The notes beneath the pieces are model-generated. The model was given only the letters and a program-made list of their open reading frames with translations. It ran no database searches and was not told where the DNA came from. A DNA stretch of 19,476 bases from Syntrophaceae bacterium UBA1411. GTDB lineage: Bacteria; Desulfobacterota; Syntrophia; Syntrophales; Smithellaceae. Below, one piece after another: positions 7,878 to 16,458 of the stretch. The stretch is from contig DBPV01000102.1 of assembly GCA_002304995.1 (NCBI GenBank), positions 49,843 to 69,318 on the forward strand, in the 5' to 3' direction. How positions within the stretch are numbered: the first letter of the stretch is position 1; each line of letters starts with the position of its first letter. The position numbers and the translations under genes were made by a program.

Positions 7878-8504
7878 ATGCGCAGAGCTGTTTTTTTCAC
7901 TGTCGCGTTTTGGGGATTGATCGGCATTCTGTTTACCTTCAGCGCCCGATCCGAAATGGTGATCACGCTGAAAAACGGCCAGCAGGTCCGTCTGCCCTAC
8001 ACCCGCAATGACGTCGCCCGCATTGATTACACCGATTCCTCCGCCGTCGCAGCCGACGGCATTCCCTGGGTGGTCAACTCCAACGGCCACATCTTCAGGC
8101 GCGCCGGCGGCAGCTGGCAGCAGCTGCCCGGACTCGCCAAAGACATCGGCATCGGCGCCGGCGGTTCCGCCTGGGTCATCGGAACGGATCCCTGTCCCGG
8201 CGGCTTCGGTATTTATTTCTGGAACGGAACCAACTGGTCCCGGGTGGACGGAGGCGCAGCGCGCATCGCCGTCGCGCCCGACGGCAATCCCTGGGTGGTG
8301 AATGCTTTCGGCAACATCTTCAGGCGCGCCGGAAGCGGCTGGCAGCAGTTGCCGGGCCTCGCCAAAGACATCGGCATCGGCCCCAACGGCTCCGTCTGGA
8401 TCACGGGGACGGACCCCGTTCCCGGCGGCTTCGGTATTTATTTCTGGAACGGATCGGACTGGTCGCGGGTGGACGGAGGCGGAGTAAGTATTTCCGTGCA
8501 ATGA
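7878..8504 (+). CDS. Secreted tectonin-repeat (beta-propeller-like) protein
   Basis: The 208-residue protein opens with a signal peptide: basic start, hydrophobic core at residues 5-22, likely cleavage after FSARS. A short N-terminal strand segment follows (VITLKNGQQVRLPYTRNDVA), then two near-identical 75-residue modules (60-134 and 135-208). Each has PWVVN..G.IFRRA, W.QLPGLAKDIGIG, GS.W..GTDP and GGFGIYFWNG..WSRVDGG, the pattern of tectonin/tachylectin-1-type propeller repeats, which often bind lipopolysaccharide or glycans. Each module probably equals two blades, so about four blades are present where six are usual. The ATG at 7878 has AAAGGA upstream. It is probably exported to the periplasm or cell surface; ligand binding is inferred from the family. 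Confidence 0.82.
   Translation: MRRAVFFTVAFWGLIGILFTFSARSEMVITLKNGQQVRLPYTRNDVARIDYTDSSAVAADGIPWVVNSNGHIFRRAGGSWQQLPGLAKDIGIGAGGSAWVIGTDPCPGGFGIYFWNGTNWSRVDGGAARIAVAPDGNPWVVNAFGNIFRRAGSGWQQLPGLAKDIGIGPNGSVWITGTDPVPGGFGIYFWNGSDWSRVDGGGVSISVQ
8055..8501 (+). repeat. Tandem 225-bp intragenic duplication
   Basis: Unit 1 (8055-8279) and unit 2 (8280-8501) encode the two tectonin modules in register 225 bases apart. Long stretches are identical at DNA level, for example GGCTTCGGTATTTATTTCTG in both units, including synonymous positions, which suggests a recent duplication or ongoing gene conversion. Confidence 0.88.
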
Positions 8505-8545
8505 CGCCCGGTCCGGAAAGTAAATAAATAAAAGAGGAAAACAAA

Positions 8546-9742
8546 ATGCTTAGCGAAAAACATCTTGAAAAGTACGCCGACGTGCTCCTGTGGGCGCTGG
8601 CGACGGCGAAAAAACAGCCCCTGAAAAAAAACGACATTGTGCTGATCCAGTACGATCTGCCGGCGCTGAAGCTGACGGAAATCCTTTACGACCGGCTGCT
8701 TGCCCTGGGCGTTCATCCGGTGCAGCGAATGGTCGTCACCTGCGGCATGGAGCAATCTTTTTACGCGAAGTCCAATTCCGCGCAACTCACCTTTATCGCC
8801 CCCGGAGACAAGGAGCTCTACTCGCAGATCGCCGGCCGGATTTTTCTGCACGCGCCCGAATCGCTCACCCACCTCAAACAGATCGATCCGGCCAGAATCG
8901 GCAAGGCCGTAGTGGCGCGCAAGGTCCTCAAGGACATTCTCGACCGGCGTGAGGAAAAGCGCCGGTACAGCTGGACGCTGTGCCTGCTCCCCACCGCCGA
9001 GCTGGCCCGCCAGGCCGGCATGCCGCTTAGGCAGTACGCCGCGCAAATCGTAAAGGGCTGCCATCTGGACGCCGACAATCCCGTCGGCCGCTGGGAAGAA
9101 ATTCACAAGGAAGTAACGGTCATTAAAAAGCGCTTAAGCAGCCTGCCCGTCAAATACTACCACCTGGAATCGGCCCGGATGGACCTCCGGATCACGCCCG
9201 GTGAAAAACGCAAGTGGGCGGGCGTCTCCGGCCACAACGTGCCGAGCTTCGAGGTGTTCGTGTCGCCCGACTGGCGCGGCACCGAGGGCGTTTATTTCGC
9301 CAACCTGCCTTCATTCCGCAGCGGCAACTACGTCCAGGACGTCCGCATCACGTTCGCCAAAGGCAAAGCCGTAAAAATCGGAGCCGGCGAAGGCGAGGAA
9401 TTCGTAAAAAAGCAGCTCGCCATGGACGCGGGCGCCCGTCAGCTGGGGGAATTTTCGCTCACTGACAAGCGCTTCTCCCGGATCGACCGCTTCATGGCGG
9501 AAACGCTTTTTGACGAAAACTTCGGCGGCCGGGAAGGCAACTGCCACATCGCGCTCGGCTCTTCCTACAGCGACACCTTTTCCGGCAATCCGGCGCGCCT
9601 GACCCCCGCACTCAAGAAAAAGCTCGGCTTCAACGATTCCGCGCTCCACTGGGATCTGGTCAACACCGAACCCAAAACCGTCACGGCGCATCTGACAAAC
9701 GGCAAAAAGATTGTCGTGTACGACCGCGGCGTCTTCATCTGA
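8546..9742 (+). CDS. M29-family aminopeptidase
   Basis: The 398-residue protein matches thermophilic-type M29 metallo-aminopeptidases (AmpS, AmpT, PepS; about 410 residues), which cleave N-terminal amino acids using two metal ions. The expected metal ligands are visible: E236 (PSFEVFVSP), E302 (QLGEFSL), H334 (GNCHIALGSSYS), and H368 with D370 (HWDLV). The segment LFDENFGGREGN matches the conserved loop before the histidine ligand. No signal peptide is seen, so it is cytoplasmic and likely acts in peptide turnover. AGAGGA about 10 bases upstream supports the start. The gene is 41 bases after the tectonin protein gene. A strong hairpin follows the stop codon. Confidence 0.9.
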   Translation: MLSEKHLEKYADVLLWALATAKKQPLKKNDIVLIQYDLPALKLTEILYDRLLALGVHPVQRMVVTCGMEQSFYAKSNSAQLTFIAPGDKELYSQIAGRIFLHAPESLTHLKQIDPARIGKAVVARKVLKDILDRREEKRRYSWTLCLLPTAELARQAGMPLRQYAAQIVKGCHLDADNPVGRWEEIHKEVTVIKKRLSSLPVKYYHLESARMDLRITPGEKRKWAGVSGHNVPSFEVFVSPDWRGTEGVYFANLPSFRSGNYVQDVRITFAKGKAVKIGAGEGEEFVKKQLAMDAGARQLGEFSLTDKRFSRIDRFMAETLFDENFGGREGNCHIALGSSYSDTFSGNPARLTPALKKKLGFNDSALHWDLVNTEPKTVTAHLTNGKKIVVYDRGVFI

Positions 9743-9773
9743 CACAGCCGGCGCCGCCGGACGGCCGGCTGTG
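9743..9773. other. Strong hairpin directly after the aminopeptidase stop
   Basis: CACAGCCGGC (9743-9752) pairs with GCCGGCTGTG (9764-9773), a 10-bp stem with an 11-base loop beginning at the base after the TGA. No T run follows, so it is a candidate 3' stabiliser or Rho-linked attenuation structure rather than a classic terminator. It sits between the aminopeptidase and the cardiolipin synthase gene. Confidence 0.6.
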
Positions 9774-9842
9774 CGCAGGCTGCTTAAGGCGGCGCCGGAC
9801 CATGCGATCTTCCGGCTTTACCGGCCAAGGAGAAAATTATTC

Positions 9843-11297
9843 ATGATCAGCGCCCCACCGTTTTGCCGTCCGGACCGACAGTCGATGGAAGCGCTGCGCG
9901 GCATGGCCGACCGGGCCTTTTCCCGCGCCGCCGGAGCGCCCCTGGTTTCCGGGAACCGCGTGCGTCTGCTTCAGGACGCCCGGGAGAACTATCCCGCCTG
10001 GCTCGACGCCATCGCCTCCGCGAGGCACCACATCCACCTGGAAAGCTATTTCATCCGCGAAGACGCCACGGGCCGGGAGTTTGCCCATGCGCTGATGCAG
10101 AAAGCCCGCGAAGGCGTACAGGTGCGCCTGATCTGCGACTGGCTGGGCGGCGCGGGCAAGACATCCCGGCGTTTCTGGAGCCTTCTCAGGATGGCGGACA
10201 TCGCCTTGCGCCTGTTCAATCCGCCGCGACCGGACAGCCCGCTGGGATGGCTTTCGCGCGACCACCGCAAGGTGCTGACGGTGGATTCCCGGGTCGGCTT
10301 CATCTCCGGCTTGTGCATTGCGGACGCCTGGAAAGGATCCCCTGAAAAAAACATTCCTCCATGGCGCGACACGGGCGTCGAGGTGCGCGGCCCCGCGGTC
10401 TGGGACATTGAACAGGCGTTCGCCTACGTCTGGGCCATGACCGGCAGGCCGATTTCCGAAAATGCGTTTTCCGCGCCGGACAGTCCGGATCCGGACGGTG
10501 TGGATCTGCGCATTGTGTCCAGCGTCCCCGCCACCGCCGGCCTTTTCCGCCTCGATCAGCTTGTCGCGGCGCTGGCGCGAAAGAGGCTGTGGCTGACCGA
10601 CGCCTACTATGCCGGCACGACCGTCTACGCGGAATCGCTGAAAGCCGCCGCCCGCGACGGCGTCGACGTCCGCCTGCTGGTGCCGGGCGCCAGCGACCTT
10701 CCCCTGCTCACGCCCCTGTCGCGCGCCGGATATCGTCCGCTGATCGAAGCCGGCATCCGCATCTTCGAGTGGAACGGCTCCATGCTGCACGCCAAAACCG
10801 CGGTTGCCGACGGGCACTGGGCCCGCGTCGGGTCGACCAACCTCAACATCGCCAGCTGGTTCGGCAACTGCGAAATGGACGTGGTGATTGAAAACGACGC
10901 TTTCGCGTCGCAGATGGAGGCGCTGTACCTCCAGGACATGCAAAACGCAACCGAACTGGTGCTGGACCTCCGGCACAGAATCCGTGCGCCCGAAAAAGCG
11001 GGCCGGCCGTCTTATTCGGCCTCCGGCGGCAGCGGCAGCGTCGGGCGCGTGGCGGCGGGCGCGGTGCGCATCGGAAAAACCGTCGGCTCGGCCTTCACGA
11101 ACCGGCAGGTTCTGGAGCCGGCCGAAGCGCGCCTGGCGGCTTTTACCGGGGCGCTGCTTGTGCTCCTGGCGCTGCTGATCGTCTTTTTCCCCCGCGTCCT
11201 GGCCTGGGGACTGGCGGCGCTTCTGGCCTGGTTCGGCGCAACGCTTCTGTACAGGAGTTTCCGGCTCTTCGGACGCAAGCCGCACGACAAGACCTGA
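9843..11297 (+). CDS. Cardiolipin synthase-like phospholipase D family protein
   Basis: The 484-residue protein has two HKD motifs: H141-K143-D148 (DHRKVLTVD) and H316-K318-D323 (LHAKTAVAD, followed by GSTNLN). It is therefore of the PLD superfamily, most like bacterial cardiolipin synthases of the ClsB type, which join phosphatidyl groups to form cardiolipin at the inner membrane. The usual N-terminal membrane helices of ClsA are absent. Instead, two hydrophobic segments lie at the C-terminus (about residues 432-475, GALLVLLALLIVFF and AWGLAALLAWFG). The frame is open upstream to 9711, but that part is not conserved-looking; the ATG at 9843 has AAGGAG ten bases before it. The gene ends 10 bases before the Mrp operon. 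Another PLD-type phosphatidyltransferase activity cannot be excluded. Confidence 0.86.
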   Translation: MISAPPFCRPDRQSMEALRGMADRAFSRAAGAPLVSGNRVRLLQDARENYPAWLDAIASARHHIHLESYFIREDATGREFAHALMQKAREGVQVRLICDWLGGAGKTSRRFWSLLRMADIALRLFNPPRPDSPLGWLSRDHRKVLTVDSRVGFISGLCIADAWKGSPEKNIPPWRDTGVEVRGPAVWDIEQAFAYVWAMTGRPISENAFSAPDSPDPDGVDLRIVSSVPATAGLFRLDQLVAALARKRLWLTDAYYAGTTVYAESLKAAARDGVDVRLLVPGASDLPLLTPLSRAGYRPLIEAGIRIFEWNGSMLHAKTAVADGHWARVGSTNLNIASWFGNCEMDVVIENDAFASQMEALYLQDMQNATELVLDLRHRIRAPEKAGRPSYSASGGSGSVGRVAAGAVRIGKTVGSAFTNRQVLEPAEARLAAFTGALLVLLALLIVFFPRVLAWGLAALLAWFGATLLYRSFRLFGRKPHDKT

Positions 11298-11307
11298 AGG
11301 ATGGACG

Positions 11308-14112
11308 ATGGAATCGGGTTTGACTCTCTGGGCGATCATCCTGCTGCCCTTTGCCGGGAGCCTGCTGCCGGTGGCGGCGGGCCGGTATGACAGGCGCTGG
11401 TGCGCCTTTGCCGCGGGAATTCCCGCGGCCCTGGCGCTGACGGTGCTGGCGCCCCATGTTCCGGACGTCTTGAACGGCGCGACGCTGGTGTACTTTCACG
11501 CCTGGCTTGCGGCGCCGGGACTTCACCTGAGCCTCCGTCTGGACGGACTTGGCTTCATCTTCGTCCTTCTGGTGGCGGGCATCGGCCTTTTGGTCATCCT
11601 CTACGCCCACTACTACCTTTCCGAAAAAGATCCGCTGGGCCGTTTTTACGCCTATCTGCTGTGGTTCATGGGCTCCATGCTGGGCGTTGTGCTCAGTGAA
11701 AACCTGCTTTTGCTGTTTTTCTTCTGGGAGCTGACCAGCCTGTCGTCATTTCTTCTGATCGGCTACTGGACCAACCTGTCGGACGCAAGAAAAGGCGCGC
11801 GCATGGCGCTCGTCGTGACCGGCGGCGGCGGGCTCGCCCTTCTGGCGGGCATCCTGCTTCTCGGACGCATGGCCGGCAGCTTCGAGCTTTCCGCCGTCCT
11901 GGCGGCGGGCGATCAGATCCGCAGCCATCCCCTGTACCCGGCGGCGCTCGTTTTGGTCCTGCTCGGCGTTTTCACCAAGTCCGCGCAGTTTCCCTTTCAC
12001 TTCTGGCTGCCGCACGCCATGGCCGCGCCCACACCGGTTTCCGCCTATCTGCATTCGGCCACGATGGTCAAGGCGGGCGTGTTTCTGCTGGCGCGCCTGT
12101 ACCCGGCTCTGTCCGGCACGGAGCTTTGGTTTTATCTCGTCGCGCTGACGGGACTCGCGACCCTGCTCATCGGCGCGGTCACCGCGCTTTTCCGCCATGA
12201 TCTCAAGGGACTTCTGGCCTATTCCACCATCAGCCACCTGGGGCTGATCACGCTTCTGTTCGGCCTCAATTCGCGCCTGGCGGTGGTCGCGGGCGTCTTT
12301 CACATTCTCAACCACGCCACGTTCAAGGCGTCGCTCTTCATGGCGGCGGGCATCATCGACCACGAAACCGGAACGCGCGACATGCGCCGGATCAACGGCT
12401 TGTGGCGGTTCATGCCGCACACCGCGACGCTGGCGATGGCGGCGGCGGCGGCCATGGCCGGCGTGCCGCTCTTCAACGGCTTTTTAAGCAAGGAAATGTT
12501 CTTCGACGAGGTGCTGCGCCAGCAGATGTTCGGCGCGCTCAGCTTTCTCATCCCGGTGGCGGCGACGGTGGCGGCGGTGTTTTCCGTAGCCTACTCGCTG
12601 CGCTTCATTCATGACGTCTTCTTCAACGGCGAGCCGGTGAATCTTCCCAAGTATCCGCCGCACGAACCGCCGCGCTACATGAAGCTGCCGGTGGAAATCC
12701 TGGCGGGCATCTGCCTGCTGGTGGGCCTGCTGCCCGGCCTCACGGTGGCGGCGCCGCTCGCCGCGGCCGCGGGCGCGGCCCTGGCCGGTCCCCTGCCCGC
12801 TTACAGCCTGGCCCTCTGGCACGGCCCAAACCTGCCGTTCATGATGAGCGTCATCGCGCTGGCCGGCGGCGTCTGGCTCTATGTCAAACGCCGGAGGTTT
12901 TTCGCCTGGAACGCGCGGCTCCCCAAACCGGACGCCAGGAAAATCTTCGAGAGCGCCACGCAGGCCTCCGTTCGCCTGGCGCTGCGCTTCACCCATTTTC
13001 TGGAAAACGCATCGCTGCAGACCTACCTGGTCTGGCTGCTGGCGGCGGCGCTTGCCGCCGCGGGATTCCACCTGGGAAGACTGCCGTCGCTATGGGGCGG
13101 GCTCGCGCTCTCCGGCGTGGACGAAGCAACGGTTGTGGGCGCGCTCATCCTTGCGGCCGCCACGATCGCCACTCTGATCTGGCACCGCCGCCGCCTCACG
13201 TCGCTGGTCATGCTGAGCGTCGTGGGGCTGATGGTGGCGCTTACGTTCGCGCGCTTTTCCGCGCCCGATCTGGCCCTCACGCAACTGTCGGTGGAGATGG
13301 TGACGATCATCCTTCTGATGCTCTCGCTGTTCTTCCTGCCCCGGACCACGCCCGCCGAGTCCTCCCGGCGGCGGCGCTTCCGCGACGGAGCGCTGGCGCT
13401 CGCCGCGGGCCTCCTGATGAGCGGTCTGTCTTTCGCCATCCTCACCCGCCCCTATGAAACGATTTCCGGCTTTTTTCTTCAAAACAGCGTGCCCGGCGGC
13501 GGCGGAACAAATGTGGTGAACGTCATCCTGGTGGACTTCCGCGGCTTCGACACGCTGGGTGAAATCTCAGTCCTGGCCATTGCCGGCCTGGGCGTCTATG
13601 CGATGGTCGAAGGGTTGAAGCTGCGCGTGCCCGCTACGGACGCGCTGGGGCGCCCCTGGGCCATGGACGCCCATCCGTTTCTGCTGGTCAATCTCTCGCG
13701 GGTGATTCTTCCTCTGGCGCTCATGGTTTCCGCTTACATTTTCCTGCGCGGACACAATCTGCCCGGCGGCGGCTTCATCGCCGGACTGATCACCGCCATC
13801 GCGCTGATCCTGCAGTACGTGGCGGCCGGCGAGGCCCGGACAGCCAGGCGCTTCCGGATCGACTTCCGCTGGCTGGCCGGCCTCGGCGTTCTGCTCGCGG
13901 GACTCACGGGCATGGGCAGCCTGGTCTTCGGCTATCCGTTTCTGACGAGCGCCTTCGGCCATTTTTCCGTGCCGCTTCTGGGGGAGATCGAACTGGCCAG
14001 CGCCATGGCCTTTGACCTGGGCGTTTATCTCACGGTCATCGGCGCGACACTGCTGATTCTGTCGAACCTGGGAAAACTGTCCACGGGCCGCGCATCGGAA
14101 AGGAGATTTTAA
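11308..14112 (+). CDS. mnhA/mrpA: Na+/H+ (cation:proton) antiporter subunit A fused to subunit B
   Basis: This 934-residue polytopic membrane protein is a fused Mrp/Mnh subunit. The first part is the NuoL-like proton channel, with E141 in the FFWELTS helix, K224 in FTKSAQFPFHFWLP and K255 in SATMVKAG, residues matching those used for proton movement in this family. The DUF4040 domain (about 605-690, ALTFARFSAPDLALTQ) and an MbhE-like stretch (about 720-775, VDFRGFDTLGEISVLA) follow. From about 785 to the end comes an MnhB domain (LVNLSRVILPLALMVSAYIF, then GHNLPGGGF). A-B fusion is typical of group 2 Mrp operons of Gram-negative bacteria. It starts with ATG 10 bases after the PLD gene; its TAA overlaps the next ATG by one base. 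Confidence 0.95.
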   Translation: MESGLTLWAIILLPFAGSLLPVAAGRYDRRWCAFAAGIPAALALTVLAPHVPDVLNGATLVYFHAWLAAPGLHLSLRLDGLGFIFVLLVAGIGLLVILYAHYYLSEKDPLGRFYAYLLWFMGSMLGVVLSENLLLLFFFWELTSLSSFLLIGYWTNLSDARKGARMALVVTGGGGLALLAGILLLGRMAGSFELSAVLAAGDQIRSHPLYPAALVLVLLGVFTKSAQFPFHFWLPHAMAAPTPVSAYLHSATMVKAGVFLLARLYPALSGTELWFYLVALTGLATLLIGAVTALFRHDLKGLLAYSTISHLGLITLLFGLNSRLAVVAGVFHILNHATFKASLFMAAGIIDHETGTRDMRRINGLWRFMPHTATLAMAAAAAMAGVPLFNGFLSKEMFFDEVLRQQMFGALSFLIPVAATVAAVFSVAYSLRFIHDVFFNGEPVNLPKYPPHEPPRYMKLPVEILAGICLLVGLLPGLTVAAPLAAAAGAALAGPLPAYSLALWHGPNLPFMMSVIALAGGVWLYVKRRRFFAWNARLPKPDARKIFESATQASVRLALRFTHFLENASLQTYLVWLLAAALAAAGFHLGRLPSLWGGLALSGVDEATVVGALILAAATIATLIWHRRRLTSLVMLSVVGLMVALTFARFSAPDLALTQLSVEMVTIILLMLSLFFLPRTTPAESSRRRRFRDGALALAAGLLMSGLSFAILTRPYETISGFFLQNSVPGGGGTNVVNVILVDFRGFDTLGEISVLAIAGLGVYAMVEGLKLRVPATDALGRPWAMDAHPFLLVNLSRVILPLALMVSAYIFLRGHNLPGGGFIAGLITAIALILQYVAAGEARTARRFRIDFRWLAGLGVLLAGLTGMGSLVFGYPFLTSAFGHFSVPLLGEIELASAMAFDLGVYLTVIGATLLILSNLGKLSTGRASERRF

Positions 14113-14441
14113 TGGAACTGCTCTACGCAATTCTTCTGGGAGTACTCACCGCATGCGGCGTGTATCTTGTCCTCAGGGCGCGCACGTTTCCGGTGGTGGT
14201 CGGCCTCACGCTTCTGAGCTACGCGGTCAACCTCTTTTTGTTTGCCGCAGGCAGGCTGCATACCGGCGCGCCGCCCGTCATCGGCCGCGCTCCCGCCTAC
14301 ACCGATCCGCTGCCCCAGGCGCTGGTGCTGACCGCCATCGTCATCGGTTTTGCCCTCACCGCCTTTGCGCTCATCCTGTCCCTGCGCGCCCTGGGCGCGT
14401 CCGGCCACGACCGGGTCGATGACCGAAAGGAAAAGCCGTGA
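14112..14441 (+). CDS. mnhC: Cation:proton antiporter subunit C (NuoK-like)
   Basis: The 109-residue protein has three transmembrane helices and matches MnhC/MrpC, homologous to NuoK. The diagnostic pieces are LRARTFPVVVGLTLLSYAVN in helix two and DPLPQALVLTAIVIGFALTA in helix three. It forms part of the membrane antiporter complex beside the A and D subunits. The start is the ATG of TAATG (one-base overlap with the fused A-B gene), with AAAGGAG seven bases before it. The stop overlaps the GTG start of the D subunit by four bases, so the genes are translationally coupled. The C-terminal tail after residue 95 is short and charged. Confidence 0.95.
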   Translation: MELLYAILLGVLTACGVYLVLRARTFPVVVGLTLLSYAVNLFLFAAGRLHTGAPPVIGRAPAYTDPLPQALVLTAIVIGFALTAFALILSLRALGASGHDRVDDRKEKP

Positions 14442-15952
14442 CGCACTTGCCGATTCTCCCTCTTCTGATTCCGCTGTTTACCGGCGCGCTTCTGGCAATG
14501 CTGCCGCGACAGGCCCTGACGCTGGGGCGCTCGGTGTCTCTGGCGGCCGTGCTCGCGCAGATTCCGCTTGCCGCCTGGCTCGTCATCCGGACTCAGGCGG
14601 GGCCTCTGGTGTACGCGCTTGGCAACTGGCCCGCGCCTTTCGGCATCGTGCTGGTGGCGGACCGTCTTGCGGCGATTCTGCTTTTCACGACGGCGGTTCT
14701 CGCCGCGGCCGCGCTGGTTTACGCCCTGCGCGGCGACGACACGCAGGGTCGCGGCTTTCACAGCCTGTTTCAGTTTCAGATGTTGGGCGTCAACGGCGCG
14801 TTTCTCACGGGCGATCTGTTCAACCTGTTCGTCTTTTTTGAAATTCTGCTGATTGCCTCCTACGCCCTCCTGCTGCACGGCCGCACGTCCGAACGCGTCC
14901 GCGCGGGACTGCACTATGTGCTGATCAACATTGCAGGCTCGTCTTTTTTTCTGATTTCCCTGGGCGCGCTGTACGCCATTGCCGGCACGCTCAACATGGC
15001 GGATCTGTCCCGGCGCATGGCGGCGCTTCCCGCAACGGACGCCCCGCTGGTCGCCGCCGCCGGATCGCTTTTAACAGTCGTCTTTTGCCTCAAGGCCGCC
15101 GCCTTCCCCCTGTACTTCTGGCTGCCGCGGGCGTATTCGTCCGCCGCCGCGCCCGTGGCCGCCGTGTTTGCCGTTTTGACCAAAGTGGGGCTTTACGCGA
15201 TCCTGAGGGTCAATGTCCTGATCTTCGGCCCGGAGGCGGGAGCGCTCTCCGGCCTGGTTTTCGACTGGCTGTGGATAGCGGCCCTCCTCACGATTGCCGC
15301 CGGCGCGATTGGCGTCCTGGCCGCCGATTCGCTGAGCCGCCTGATCGCCTATCTGGTGGTGGTTTCGGCCGGCACAATCGCCGCCGGCATTGCGCTGGGA
15401 AACCGCGAGGCGCTGGCGGCCACGCTATACTATCTGGTCCATTCGACGTGGATTGCGGGCGCCCTCTTTCTTCTTTCAGGCGAGATTTCCCGCCTCAGAG
15501 GCGGCGACACCGCCGATCGGCTTGTCGCCGGACCGCGGCTGCCCCGCCCCATGCTGCTGGGGGGCCTGTTTCTTGCGGCGGCGGTCAGCGCGGCCGGCCT
15601 GCCGCCGCTTTCGGGATTTTTCGCCAAACTGTTCCTTTTGTCCGCAGCGCCGTCCGGCTGGGCCACGCTTGGGCTGTACGGCGCCGTTCTGGGCGGAAGC
15701 CTTCCGGTCATCGTCGCGCTCGGCCGCGCGGGCAGCGCTCTGTGGTGGCGCCATGACGCGGCCCAGGCGCCCGCCGCCGGCTGCGACGCGGTGCGCCTGG
15801 CCGCCGCCGCGGCTCTTTTAATCGCGGGCGTTTTGCTGGTCGTTTTTGCCGAACCGCTTTGGACATCCCTGGAAGCGGCGGCGGCCGAAGTGATGGATAC
15901 CCAGGGCTACATCCGGGCGGTCCTGCCCGCGGTTTCGGGAGGTTCGACATGA
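14438..15952 (+). CDS. mnhD: Cation:proton antiporter subunit D (NuoM/NuoN-like)
   Basis: The 504-residue polytopic protein is the second proton-channel subunit of the Mrp complex, homologous to NuoM/NuoN and MrpA. It carries the conserved acidic residue E135 (VFFEILLIASY), K219 (FCLKAAAFPLYFWLP) and a further lysine in FAVLTKVGLYAI. About 14 hydrophobic helices run through to the end, consistent with full length. It starts with GTG inside GTGA (four-base overlap with mnhC) with AAAGGA upstream, and its TGA overlaps the ATG of the E subunit by three bases. The function is ion translocation coupled to Na+ or K+ exchange; the exact cation is not readable here. Confidence 0.94.
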   Translation: MTHLPILPLLIPLFTGALLAMLPRQALTLGRSVSLAAVLAQIPLAAWLVIRTQAGPLVYALGNWPAPFGIVLVADRLAAILLFTTAVLAAAALVYALRGDDTQGRGFHSLFQFQMLGVNGAFLTGDLFNLFVFFEILLIASYALLLHGRTSERVRAGLHYVLINIAGSSFFLISLGALYAIAGTLNMADLSRRMAALPATDAPLVAAAGSLLTVVFCLKAAAFPLYFWLPRAYSSAAAPVAAVFAVLTKVGLYAILRVNVLIFGPEAGALSGLVFDWLWIAALLTIAAGAIGVLAADSLSRLIAYLVVVSAGTIAAGIALGNREALAATLYYLVHSTWIAGALFLLSGEISRLRGGDTADRLVAGPRLPRPMLLGGLFLAAAVSAAGLPPLSGFFAKLFLLSAAPSGWATLGLYGAVLGGSLPVIVALGRAGSALWWRHDAAQAPAAGCDAVRLAAAAALLIAGVLLVVFAEPLWTSLEAAAAEVMDTQGYIRAVLPAVSGGST

Positions 15953-16458
15953 CGCGGCGCCGGTTTTTTCCCCATCCCTGGCTAAGCCTGTTTCTCTTCG
16001 GCATCTGGCAGCTTCTGATGAACGACCTGTCGGCGGCGACGCTTGCCGCGGGCGCCCTGCTGGCCTGGGGCATTCCGCTCCTGACGCGCCGTTTCTGGCC
16101 CGACCCGCCGCGGCCGCGAAAACCCCTGGTCGCGCTCCGGCTGACGCTCTGCGTCCTGGGGGACATCGTGGCGGCAAACCTGCAGGTGGCGCGTCTGATT
16201 CTGGGGCCGGCGCGAAAACTTCGCCCCGCCTTTGTCGAATATCCGGTCGCGCTTTCCGATCCCTTCGCCGTCGGCGCGCTGGCCAGCATCATTTCGCTGA
16301 CGCCCGGCACCGTGACGGCGGACGTGAGCCCCGACAGGAAAACCCTGCTTATCCACGCCTTGGACGTGGCGAACGAGCAGGAACTCATCGACACGATTAA
16401 AAACCGGTATGAAAAACCGCTTCAGGAGGTCTTTCCATGCTCTCAAACGCCATTCTGA
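15949..16458 (+). CDS. mnhE: Cation:proton antiporter subunit E
   Basis: The 169-residue protein is the MnhE/MrpE subunit: two N-terminal hydrophobic helices (FGIWQLLMNDLSAATLAAGA and following), then a soluble part. The motifs VAANLQVARLIL, ISLTPGTVTADVS and the ending I-HALD-V are highly characteristic of the family. E is required for full antiport activity in other bacteria, with a role in assembly. The ATG at 15949 overlaps the mnhD stop and has GGGAGG seven bases upstream, and so is preferred over an in-frame upstream start at 15859 that would lie inside mnhD. Its end overlaps mnhF by 22 bases. Confidence 0.94.
   Translation: MTRRRFFPHPWLSLFLFGIWQLLMNDLSAATLAAGALLAWGIPLLTRRFWPDPPRPRKPLVALRLTLCVLGDIVAANLQVARLILGPARKLRPAFVEYPVALSDPFAVGALASIISLTPGTVTADVSPDRKTLLIHALDVANEQELIDTIKNRYEKPLQEVFPCSQTPF

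Noticed and set aside
9711..9842. Upstream extension of the cardiolipin synthase-like gene
   Set aside because: It overlaps the aminopeptidase end and the post-stop hairpin, and the ATG at 9843 has AAGGAG.
9837..11339. 500-residue minus-strand frame opposite the PLD gene
   Set aside because: It is a shadow frame of a gene with two intact HKD motifs; no domain is visible in the antisense product.
15859..15948. Extended start for mnhE
   Set aside because: It lies fully within mnhD, whereas ATG 15949 overlaps the mnhD stop and has its own GGGAGG.
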